64,000 nt of DNA from Flabesymbios commensalis (taxonomy: Eukaryota > Annelida > Polychaeta > Terebellida > Flabelligeridae), in the NCBI GenBank assembly GCA_964017125.1, contig OZ024909.1, positions 70,031,728 to 70,095,727 of the forward strand, written 5' to 3'. This document shows positions 45,701 through 54,400 of the stretch, piece by piece; the first letter of the stretch is position 1, and each line of letters starts with the position of its first letter. The notes below the pieces were generated by a model. The model searched no databases, was not told where the DNA came from, and was given only the letters and a program-made list of their open reading frames with translations. The position numbers and the translations under genes are program-made.

Positions 45701-45800
45701 TGAGCATTCACACTCCTCCTTACTACAGTCATCGTCCACTTATCGTATGGTGGATGAACTGCAAGATAAGAATGGAACCAAAAAGATTAGACTTTCTTGA
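33724..45800 (+). CDS. NPEPL1: NPEPL1, probable aminopeptidase-like 1 (M17 family)
   Basis: Zinc/manganese leucyl-aminopeptidase family member, probably cytosolic, removing N-terminal residues from peptides. Coding exons: 33724-33873 (exon begins 33697), 35894-36076, 36404-36682, 38148-38229, 38973-39115, 40329-40406, 41515-41615, 42457-42511, 43230-43311, 44028-44191, 44537-44647, 45651-45800; 525 residues against 523 in human. Metal ligands K265, D270, D288, D347 and E349 and catalytic K277 and R351 have exactly the spacing of leucine aminopeptidase (K250, D255, D273, D332, E334, K262, R336). Signature NTDAEGRL is intact, as are VGKGIVYDTGGLSIKGK and MKRDCGGAAAV, so it should be active. Start: first in-frame ATG of the exon, giving MAQVKLRFSG as expected. 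Introns after exons 3 and 6 begin GC. Intron 1 holds a large minisatellite; several introns hold MITEs. Confidence 0.96.
33945..34020 (+). mobile_element. MITE family A fragment
   Basis: GTGTCTCGCTACCACAACCC flanked by CACCTGAACTT and CTTCCAGTAAGTGAA, the family-A hairpin. It is cut off by the minisatellite that follows. Confidence 0.6.
34030..35500. repeat. 28-bp minisatellite, about 50 copies, in NPEPL1 intron 1
   Basis: Consensus AATACAAACAGCTGGWGCTA followed by GGAGGGTT. Variants: GGTGCCAGGAGAGTT, TAGGGGAGTT, TTAATTATACAAACAG. Nearly every unit holds the E-box CAGCTG. At 34571-34918 three-unit blocks repeat with an 87-bp period (GCTGGTGCCAGG at 34571, 34658, 34745 and near 34832), a higher-order repeat. 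Units become more irregular toward 35500. Confidence 0.95.
36683..36688 (+). other. GC 5' splice site of NPEPL1 intron 3
   Basis: AGG|GCAAGT. Joining here gives TDSFIR-EIHNVGESLG, aligning residue for residue with the human protein (TDTFLEEINKVGKELG). The GT four bases on would break the frame. A family-B MITE starts 15 bp downstream. Confidence 0.9.
36698..36945 (+). mobile_element. MITE family B copy
   Basis: Starts TAATAACCCTTGAAGCGCTG and ends CACGCTGTAAAGGTTAA. Its right part is a hairpin, GACTTTAGTTTTCAGAATCT against AGATTCTGATGACTAAAGTC, around GACGTCTACAGACGTC. Confidence 0.85.
37493..37570 (+). mobile_element. hAT-like element end
   Basis: CAGGGTTGGGGCCGAGTACA, then GTACTTGTACTTG and GAGTACTTGC; CAGGGTTGGGG with following ACTTG words is typical of hAT termini. 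The partner end was not found. Class tentative. Confidence 0.4.
37930..38015. mobile_element. Family C palindrome, decayed
   Basis: TATTGGTTCAATATTGAGCT and AATAAACCAACATTGGCCC as inverted partners; the centre has lost the CGTCTGCGACG word. Confidence 0.5.
38254..38566. mobile_element. Pogo/Tigger-like MITE
   Basis: Left end ATAGTAAAACCTCAGAAACA; right end, read inward, ACAGTAAAGTAGAACCTGCT. About 310 bp, no transposase. It begins 24 bp after the exon-4 donor of NPEPL1. A minus-strand frame across it is not a gene. Confidence 0.6.
39845..39945. mobile_element. Family C palindrome
   Basis: GACCCAGTGTTGCTTTAGTG, centre TCCACCGTCTGCGTTGCTGA, and GTCAATGTGCTGTGTTTGCT. Confidence 0.7.
40407..40412 (+). 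other. GC 5' splice site of NPEPL1 intron 6
   Basis: AAACAG|GCAAGT. The join gives AIVKQ-GFKDNLHA as in the human protein (AAIKQGFKDNLHA). The next GT would lead to a stop within a few codons. Confidence 0.9.
40584..40825 (+). mobile_element. MITE family A copy, full length
   Basis: Starts TAATCCTTATCCTGCTAAAT and ends ATTAGCAGGATAAGGGTTA. Hairpin arms TTTCAACCACTTGAGTTTGT and CAACCTCAAGTGGTTGAAA around GTCTCGCTACCGCGATCC. In NPEPL1 intron 6. Confidence 0.85.
41985..42234 (+). mobile_element. MITE family B copy
   Basis: Starts TTAACCCTTAAAGCGCTGAA; hairpin TACGTCAGAATCTGCCGTC / GACGGCAGATTCTGACGTA; ends CTGCACTGAGACTGTTA. Middle words TCATTTGAATACCTATG and GGTCTACGACCATTATAAAT mark the family. 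Confidence 0.85.
42535..42736 (+). mobile_element. MITE family B copy, hairpin collapsed
   Basis: Begins 23 bp after the exon-8 donor of NPEPL1. Carries TCATTTGAATACCTATG and GAGTCTACGATCAG. The hairpin is reduced to GATCGACTTAAGTTGATCC, as if the long arms had been deleted. Confidence 0.8.
42748..42984 (-). mobile_element. MITE family A copy
   Basis: Reverse orientation, directly after the family-B copy. TTAACCCTTACACCACTAAT, then AATATGAGTAATTAATAGC and the hairpin CTACTTGAAGTTGAG / ACAACTTCAAGTCGC, ending TTTAACGGTTAA. Confidence 0.8.
43075..43170 (+). mobile_element. MITE family A fragment
   Basis: TTAACCCTTAAAGCGCTAAA and the hairpin TTTTCACCCACTTGGAGCTG / CGCAACTTCAAGTAGGTGAA. Ends about 60 bp before the exon-9 acceptor. 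Confidence 0.75.
43320..43640. repeat. Interspersed repeat family G copy
   Basis: Starts TTTTTTATCCCTCGCCC, with ACATGGGGATGTGCAAGTGA and TTTTTTGTGGCAC, and ends GGACTTCAGGCCCCTTGTTG. Relative of 12120-12690 (ending GGGCTTGAGGGCCCTTGTTT). Confidence 0.6.
44231..44377 (+). other. Possible alternative exon of NPEPL1
   Basis: A strong acceptor (TTAACTAATTGATTTCCAG) lies only 39 bp after the exon-10 donor. From it the frame is open for 48 codons (AEHMAGSRDAG...YLSVVIWLLVMCIS) to TAA. A donor GGT|GTAAAT would instead give a 33-nt in-frame microexon. Use from exon 10 would need an unusually short intron, so I hold this loosely. Confidence 0.2.
44995..45066 (+). mobile_element. MITE family A fragment
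   Basis: TTAACCTTTCAAAGCTAAAT, then GAAGCTGTGTCTCGCTACCG. The rest of the element is cut by the SINE-2 copy that follows at once. Confidence 0.65.
45066..45430 (+). repeat. SINE-2 copy
   Basis: Head CCGGCCCCGATGTCTTATTC, B-box AGGTTAGAATCCCGG, then GCTCCAAACTGTTCAAACG and TGTGCACTATAAAGAACC, followed by a longer tail with GGCATAGTCCCGGCTTC. In NPEPL1 intron 11. The open frame across it is not a gene. Confidence 0.75.
45448..45620 (-). mobile_element. Family-B-related MITE
   Basis: TTTAACCCTTTCATCATCTG at the left; AGACCCATGATATAGGTAT and TCTCAGCACTGCAAGGGTC at the right correspond to family-B words in reverse. It ends about 30 bp before the exon-12 acceptor. Confidence 0.6.
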
Positions 45801-48430
45801 AGATGGTGGTATCTAGTGGAAATAATGTGTTGGAATAACCTGTGTGCCATCTATTGATATTTAGCTTCTCACCCATATTACCTGTATAATCTTTATTATA
45901 ATCACTAACGTAATGCTCTTAAAAGGAAAAAAATATTTTCTAGTGTAATTGCAGTTTAATCTTGGGCTTCACCACTTTGTTTTTTGAGGTGTATCAGCCA
46001 TTTGTGCAGTAGTTTATGAAGGGAGTCCACTAAACAATTTCCTTGTGCTTATGTGCAATGATGCACAATGATCTGATGTTTTCAAAACATTTATTAAGTC
46101 TTGCGACAAACGAGAGATATAGAATTTTTTGTAATTTTATACTTTGCTGGTATTTGTGGACATTCCTTAAACATTCACTCCTTTTTTTATTTTGTAAGTT
46201 TTATTTTATTATCTGATTGTCAATTATCAATGAAACACAGTTTTATTTTATTCTCTGATTGTCAATTATCATTGAAACACAGTTTATGTACAATATCACT
46301 AGGTCAATTTTTCAAGTGGTCACCGGGGAGTAAGAATGCCCCAATCTCAGCAGACTTTTATGACATACAAATTATGATTGTCCTATAGACAAGCTGCTGG
46401 TAGGTAGATATGTATGTATGTGTATGTATGTATGTCTGTATGTATGTATGCAAGTTTCTATTACAGTTAATGCCAGGTATGCTTTATGCTGTATAGACTG
46501 TGTTTGTAACATGTTTTAAAATATATTCAATTATATCATGATTAATATGATAAAAATGTTCAGTTTTGTTAACTATAAACTATATTTTGTACAATGACAT
46601 GTTTATAATCATTCTGTTTCATGCTAATAAAAAAAGTATGTAGTTGCCCAGATTCTACTAGTACATTAATTATTCAGTATCCATTATTTCTGTACTACTA
46701 ATTAATTATATATGTCTCTGAAAATAAGAGCATCAAGTGCATATACTACTCAAATCAAAACATTCTCCTGATAGGATGAATTTGATTATTTTAAATCAAT
46801 ATAAATCTCCTTGTAATTATTTCACTTATCATTTTTTTTTTAATTTTAAAAAAGGTAAATTAATATGTACAAACAAATAAAACATAGCATCATTTTTTCC
46901 ACATCTTTTATATTATTTTGATAGTTTTCTCAATTACATTTACTCCTACAATTTCCTCGGTATTATATGCAGTTTATTTGAAGTTAAGTTATATAATTCT
47001 TACTTGTAGGTAAAATAAGCAGGTAACTGTACGACAATCATTGAATAATATTATTTGGGATCAAAGTGCAAAATAATACTGTACTGTACAACTAGTTGGT
47101 CTAGATAAGTGCTAGATTATAATAGTCTCGGACAGAGTTATTTAATGTGATCGTGATGAAATTTTGATAATGAAAACACTTTCAAGATGTATGGCTTAAT
47201 TTCAAGCTTACATTTGAGATTACTTTATTCTGAAAAATATTTTTAAAATAAGCACTATTAGTTAGGTAATACAATGAATTGAACTGAAAAGAGGCAACGT
47301 GGGCTATTTTATCTTCTGTGGATGTGTATTAATTGATACATATTTGAGACTATTAAAACTAACTAGATTAATATATGCAAATTGTGCATTTATTAAAGTC
47401 TTTGGTGGCTTCGGGTAAAAGAGCTTTGCCACCTTACAATAACATATGCACACATTGTTAATATACTATATATTGTAGTGTGCAATATTTGCATAATTAT
47501 TTATACATGTTATTGTAACTTTTTTGTTGTTGATTTATTGCAGGCTGGAATCTGTTGATTTAACATTTGTATCTACATATATACTATTATCATATTTATA
47601 AACTAAAGATAAAGGCTACTTGTTCCGGATAGAAAAATAACCACCACATTTTTCCAGACTGACCATGCGCGGGAGGGGAGGTGCAAACATGAGATGTTCA
47701 TCCAATGTTGCTGCAATGTCAGGTCAGCATTGTAGCAACATTGGTTATTGTTAATATCTACGTCGTTAATTAGAAGATACTTCCACTTAAGAAAAACCTT
47801 TATATGTTAATTTAAAACACTTTTCAGTGGCGCTTTCTAATCTACATTTAGGGAATTTACATAAAAAAAATGATAGGGAGTCTATCGATATGACTATTGT
47901 TCTACAATAAACAATGTTTTACTAGTTTTGGATATGTTTATATGACAAAGTATAAAAATGTACCCGGCAATAAAGGTGTCAAGGCAGATCAACAACAAGA
48001 GTCGTTATTCGCGAAAAAGAAATTATACATCTATAGGTAAATGAATGTCTACACTAGATTGGTGGCGAGAGACAAACTTTACTAGCCAAAGAAATTCCAC
48101 AGCCATTTTTAGAATTTTATTGACCGGTAAATGATACATATATATCAAGAAGAAAGGGAATGTATTGATGTGAATATTGTTCTATACTAAACAATGTTTT
48201 ATTATTTTTACATCATTTGGATATGTTTATATGACAAAGTATCACATCACATTCTGAAATGTAATAAAGTTGTCAAGCCAAATCCAAAACAACAGGTGTC
48301 GTTATTCATTAAAAAATAATTATGCTTTGTCTAAATGCCTCTTTATCTGAAAAAATAATAATTCTGTCCCGAGGTTATTGGGGAAGCTTATATATTTATT
48401 AAGGTCCACAAGAACAAGGTGTTATAACAC
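45801..48430 (+). other. NPEPL1 3' UTR and downstream AT-rich region
   Basis: AATAAA signals near 46627 and 46876 are candidate poly(A) sites. A TGTATGTA microsatellite lies at about 46405-46452. A 21-bp duplication (GATTGTCAATTATCA) is near 46216 and 46257. No further gene recognised. A pair of diverged 200-bp segments (ACAATGTTTTA with GGATATGTTTATATGACAAA, near 47900 and 48190) may be an old duplication. Confidence 0.5.
47690..47757. mobile_element. Family C palindrome, short
   Basis: CCAATGTTGCTGCAATG against CATTGTAGCAACATTGG around TCAGGTCAG. Only the inner arms are present. Confidence 0.6.
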
Positions 48431-48433
48431 TGC

Positions 48434-49145
48434 AAACACATTTTTTATCCCCCGCCCAATAAATTTGGTGGTGGAGGTTATGGTGTCACCCCGCATCTCC
48501 AGCCATCCGTCCTTTTGTCCTCATTTTTTTGCCGTAGCAGATTCCGGAAAAACCCATGGCATATTTCTTTCATATTACACACACACATCCCTTAGGAGGT
48601 GTGGATGTGCCTTTGACCTAGATCTCTCAGCCAAAATAGCATAATTTACTTTAATATTGCTGATATCTGCCAAATTGTACCAGATAGCTAGATATTTACT
48701 ATAGAACACAATGAGCAGTTTCAGGTAGCGACATGTCATGAAAAATTTCAACTATCAAATTCAAAATGGGCGACGATCGACCATAACTAACTTTACAATG
48801 CCTGATATCTGGCAGGGAGGGGTAGGCCCTGACAAATTTCAACTTTTATCAAATTCAAAATGGCATAGCCGACTTGCAACCATTATTAATGTTCATCTGC
48901 GTGATATCTGGCAAACAGTGCCAGGTACCTAGACTATCACTATCAAACAAAATGTGCGGCTTCAGGGAGAGATATGCCCTGATAAAATTCAACTTGATCA
49001 AAATGACCAATTTGCAGCCATTATTGACTTTAATATCTGTGAAACATGGAAAAAAGCTCGACCATTACTATACAATAATGTGAGGGTTCAGGGAAGGATA
49101 CACTCTGAAAAGTTTTTATCACGCGGGGGATTATGTTTATTATAA
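48434..49145. mobile_element. Non-autonomous DNA element with internal tandem repeats
   Basis: Begins TTTTTTATCCCCCGCCC and ends TCACGCGGGGGATTATG, short inverted ends. Inside are four diverged units of about 110-120 bp built on TGATATCTGGCA...GCCCTGA...AAATTTCAACT...TTCAAAATGG, at about 48650, 48770, 48890 and 49020. The unit-like frames are not genes. Confidence 0.65.
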
Positions 49146-50345
49146 AGTCTAGAGTGGATATTTTTGAATCCGTGGTGCAATGTATAAAACGTGCAGCTAA
49201 AAATAACATGTTAGAACAGCTGACACATAGCCTTTTGTCACACAGTTTGGAAATAAAAAAACACTGTCTTCAACAAAACTCTAGGTTCATTTAGTCAGTA
49301 ATTTTAAATTAATACTCCTGAGGTTAGCAATGATTAAACCTTGATTGAGTTTGCAGTTGGCATTTCTATCACCTATATGACTTTAATGTTTTTTCTATTC
49401 CCGTTCTGTTCTTGTTATCAAGACGGCAAACAAGATACACTCACCATTTTAAAAATTATCGCTCTGAAATCGATGCCATATAATACCTATTTCACTGATA
49501 ACCTGGACAAAGTCTAACATGCCAAATGGGAGAAAGTCGGCAATGTCACTGCAGTCATTTCTAATTTGTGAAGCCAGAAAAAAACCTTCAGCTGCAAATT
49601 TTATGCAATTCAGGGTACCCAGCCACGCTGGAAAACCTGGAAAATGAGCTTCACGTTTTCCAAGGAAATTGACAAAAGTGCCTCAATTCAGGGAAGGTCA
49701 GAGAATTTTATCATGTTCAATTGTCCATAAGTGAAAGTGGTTATGACATCAGTCTGTTACTTTTTTCAAAACCAAATGATATATTCACTGATTAATAATA
49801 ACTGGCTATGGTGGCTTTTTAGTGTGGAATTCTCTCCTTTTCTGTCTCCCACTTGGTGGCTGTTGTGAATTTGACCTATGCCATCTGCACTAAAAAGTTA
49901 AAACTAATGGTCGGTACATCATTTTTTTCGAAAAAATCATGGGATTTTGTTTCCATAAAAAGCTGGAAACCTTGCAATTTTATTATTATGATACCCAAAT
50001 ATTGCGCATGTGACTGTAATATTATTGTAAACACATACATGTGTAGTCAACCGCACAGCTTTGGATGTTCATATCGGTGTTTTTTTTTTAATTACAATCG
50101 CTGACGGCTCTCGCTTTCAAACCTTCGAAATATACATTTTGTGGCTTCATAATTTTATTCCACACTCGGAAGTCTTCCTAATTATGTAACAAAATAGTAC
50201 GAACAGCATTTAAATAGACATTTTATTGTTATTTACAAACATTCAGCACCCAGTCTACTGATAGAAAATGCATTTATGCCTTTAATATCGCCTCAAATAT
50301 AATTATTTACTCGCCGTCTATAGAAAATAGACAATTCGTTGTATT
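49146..50345. other. Intergenic stretch, nothing recognised
   Basis: 1.2 kb of AT-rich sequence with no shared repeat and no coding support. Confidence 0.5.
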
Positions 50346-50349
50346 GCAG

Positions 50350-50452
50350 GATCCTAGTAAACACGAGACATTTCCCCAATGTTGGCCCACCTTCTGCGAC
50401 GCTGGCCCAACACTGGGTCAACATTGGTTGACCGTATCTTGTAAGATGTGAT
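50350..50452. mobile_element. Family C palindrome
   Basis: AAACACGAGACATTTCCCCA, centre CCCACCTTCTGCGACGCTGG, then CAACATTGGTTGACCGTATC. Confidence 0.75.
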
Positions 50453-50484
50453 GACTAATCATACCACAACAAAGACAAGACGAA

Positions 50485-50721
50485 TTAACCCTTTGCCTGC
50501 TGGTCACGACTATTGTCATTTTATCCTGTTTCATTAATCGATCAATTCACTGATATAGGGAATAAAATTGGTGTGTAAACATGAAGATTTGTAAATGCTT
50601 GGTCTCAAATTATACAAATATGAGTAATTTTCAACTACTTGAGGTTGTGGATCGCGGTAGCGAGACACAACCTCAATTTGTTGAAAATTTGATTAAATTA
50701 ACTTAGCAGGATAAGGGTTAA
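50485..50721 (-). mobile_element. MITE family A copy, full length
   Basis: TTAACCCTTTGCCTGCTGGT at the left, AACTTAGCAGGATAAGGGTTA at the right; hairpin TTTCAACTACTTGAGGTTGT / ACAACCTCAATTTGTTGAAA. Opposite orientation to the 40584 copy. Confidence 0.85.
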
Positions 50722-50812
50722 CCCTATGTTGATATAGTGTCGGGCCAGCGTCGTAGAAGATGAGCCAACATTGCACCAATATATTTTAATTAACATCTGG
50801 TGTTTGCCGGAA
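50722..50812. mobile_element. Family C palindrome abutting a family A copy
   Basis: ACCCTATGTTGATATAGTGT, centre GGGCCAGCGTCGTAGAAGAT, and CATCTGGTGTTTGCCGG. It starts where the MITE ends. Confidence 0.65.
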
Positions 50813-51464
50813 CTACATAGCAGATAAATGTGCAAAACAAGGCCAGTGTACGTCTGTCAGTATCAATTTTGTCAATGTAAATGCATTTTGACACTGATTC
50901 AATCAATGATGGTGTGTCATTTTGTTGATATATATCTACATAATAGTATATTTTTCGTTTTGATCTAGATGGTGTTGATAAGTGAAATGTCAACTATGTG
51001 TTTGTAATGACGAGGGCGGGTATAATTCCAATGGAAGCACCATGTCCAAACCATACTCATCTAATACTGTATCGTGACAATAATTTAAACTCCCAAATTT
51101 GATCAATGGAACATTTCGCCCTTTGTCCATGGTATACAACAGTCAAATAAAAGCATCAACTCATTCATTTGTTAATATTTTGAAATATAATAAGCCTACT
51201 GGGCTGTTACATCACAAAAAATATTCCATAAATATGCTCAAGAGTCCATAACATTTTCAACTAGCTTGTGCATATAGCTTTATATATTATTATGACATTG
51301 GCCGACATTTTATAACTATGAAGTATGTTCTATTTTTTGAGGTGTCCCTCCTCACGGCGAATCACCTTAAAAATAAACAATTAAAAAAACTGCACGATGA
51401 GAAAATACGCAATGAAAAAATAAACCACATCTGGTAGCAGTTTGTCGGAACATTACACAGGAAG

Positions 51465-54400
51465 TTAATTACCAGTGCCATAATTAGCACCCCCAGCTTT
51501 TGTTATAAGGTCTTTCATATATTCCTCTTCAATATCTGACGCCTCTGTGGCTGTAGATTCCACGGCATAAGCCTAAAAATAAAGGTTAAATGTAAAATCG
51601 TGAAACTTAATAAGATAAGACACATAAACATATATTTTCATTTATGCATTTGTTATCCCAACATTTGAAGGTATGAATTTTCTTAATTGATTCATTCACC
51701 AAACATTTAATTTTAGTATTCAATTATTATGTCTCCCCCTCTGTAGAGGCGGGAGATATGTTGCTTTACTTCTCACCGCTCATTTGTTAGTCATATCAGT
51801 TTTGTGTCTGTGCGTTCTCTCTGTCTATCATGCAGGCGATCAAACATGAGACGTTGACCCAGTGTCGGGCTATTGCTGGCCCACCGTCTATGACGCTGAG
51901 CAAACATTAGCCCAGTATTGGGTTACCGTGTCGTGTTTGAAGCCACGCTGAATGTGGGCCAGCGTCACAGACGGCGGGCCAACATTAGCCCAGCTTTGCT
52001 TCAAAGCATCGTGACCGTACCGCCAATATGCAGGTACCTTTTGTATGTATGTGGCTTATGATCGTCCCAACAGGCACGAAGCCTTCGCCCAGTGTTGGTA
52101 CAGTGCTAGCCCACAGTCTGCGGCGCTGGATCGGCCTTGTTTTGGCGTTGGGTGGACGTATGTCTTGTTTTGTTGTGATGACGATGGGGCCTATTGCTCA
52201 GTAGACACGACGCATTGGCCTAGTGTTGATTTGATGCCGTCATTGAATCGGCATTTGGCTTGTATCTCTTGTTTGCTGGGTGACGTTGGCCCAACATTGT
52301 ACAAATGTTATACAAATGTTTTGTGTTTACTGGGTTAAACGCGGCTCTTAGCAAACACGAGGCGTTCAACCAGTGCTGGTTTGATGCTGGGCCAGCGTCG
52401 CAGACGGTGGGCCAGCATTGGGTCAACGTCGTGTTTGCTGGGAGTGTTGACAAGTGTTTCGCAGATAACGGAATAATACATTCCGCTTAATACATAGTCT
52501 CTACTTTCCACAGGAGCCATTTATAGCAGCCCCTTGGGATAACATCAATTTTTCGTTTTTAGTTTTGTAATGAAGTAGTGGATCCCCCAGATCATGATTT
52601 TATTTTTTTCAGAGTTTTTAGATTTTTATAAATATTTCTTATTAATATTTCCATGAAACCCTTAAAACCCAAACAAACTTTTTGTATACCTATACACATG
52701 CTGAAGGACGATTGAATGTTCCTATAGCACTGGGCCACATGTTGATGCCGTCGGCCCAGCGTTGGGCAGACAATAAGTGTTGCAGGTGTATCACCTCATG
52801 TCCTGACTATAAGACACCAATCAGACACCAATTAGCGGCGATTGCTTTGATCTCCTGGGCCAAGACGTGGGAATATGTGGTATGAAGTGCTGCATATTGC
52901 TGACTTGTTTTGTTTACATGGCAATATACGACCTGGAAATATAACTATTTCACTCTTTTTCGGTGCTTTAAAATTGTTTTTTGACTTTTTTGTATTTTTA
53001 GTTAAGATCAGTAGGCTATATGGCTTCATATAAGTTAAATTTTCAAAATTGAAAACATTGAAAATGTCTCATCCCAAGGGGTCCTTTTAATAACATTAAT
53101 TACAAAATCCATTGACACTACATCTATTAGCTATCACATTGTGGTTATTCTGCTGGAGGGGAGACATCTGCAGTTTGTTATTCACGAAAAACCAGACCCT
53201 TCTAATTGTATTTGTTTATCAAAAAATAGCGTAGCCATGACTAACCTGTATAATTTTTTTCACATCGACTTTGTCTGTGCTGACCTTTGCCCTCTTTAGA
53301 GGGTTCACGCCGGATCCCACCCATATCACAAAAGCAAATTTGTACCGTTTGCTCAACTCATCTCCCGCCGTAAAACGAATATACCCGTATGCTCTTTCGT
53401 TATCTGAAAATAAAAAAGTATTGCTGGTTTTCAGAAATTATAGAAACTAAAATCTCTGGCGATGTTGTTGAATAGAAATTCAAACATTATTAATTATTGA
53501 TAAATAATTTAATTTATAATAAAATAATTGTATTTATGTAAAATAAAATAAAATAATTGTACTTATATAAAATAAAAATTTAGTGTCAATAATTATTATT
53601 TATGTAAAATTAAACAAAAAACAAAAATATATATATTTTTTTCTTATTTCATTCGATAGTGTTCTTCCAATGTTTCATTACCCGCAATATTTTTTGAAAA
53701 ATCTGTATTACTTTTTGTTTTATAACATTTTTAATATTATAAAGCTGTTCACAAGTTAGGAATATGTCGGCACTGGTTATACAAGACCTACTGGGTGTGT
53801 GTGGTGACTCAGACCCCCCCCCCCCACCCTCCCTAATATAATGGTTATATGACAGAGCGATAATGATTTGGGATATCGGTGGTTTTACGCCTGGGTAAAC
53901 GCCACTGAGAGCTGAAATTACACAGCGCTGTTGATTACGCAGAAAATAGCTTTTTAAATAGACTTTTTGGGACGTCAAGACAATAAATGATAATCCAAAA
54001 ATCGTAAATATTATTCAATTGATAGTATACCAACAATTTTTTCATATGATATTATTCTTGTTTGTAACGTTCATTTAAAAATTATTTTACATAAATCAAT
54101 TTTGATTATTTATCAGAGTGTAGTTGGACTATTTTCATATTGAGAAACGGTTTTTTAAATTTCAGAGTTTCATGATTAGCTTCGCAACACATCAAAGCAT
54201 ACCCTTTTCAGCACACAGACCGGACCAAATAATTGTTTTTAACCAAAAAGAGCATCAGATAAAAAAAATCTTACAGCTCAGAAAATTAAATGTTATAGCT
54301 TGTGGTCCTAGATGAGTCAAACGTGACAGTGACAAGCCACTACAAAGCCCCAATTACAAAGGGACCTTTCAAAAATTCCGGCAGCGATTCAACTCCCTAG

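Noticed and set aside
48378-49145. Several frames that look like diverged copies of each other
   Set aside because: They follow the internal tandem units of a non-autonomous DNA element.
52045-52520. Overlapping frames on both strands near 52 kb
   Set aside because: They are arms of clustered family-C palindromes, GC-richer than the flanks and so free of stops.
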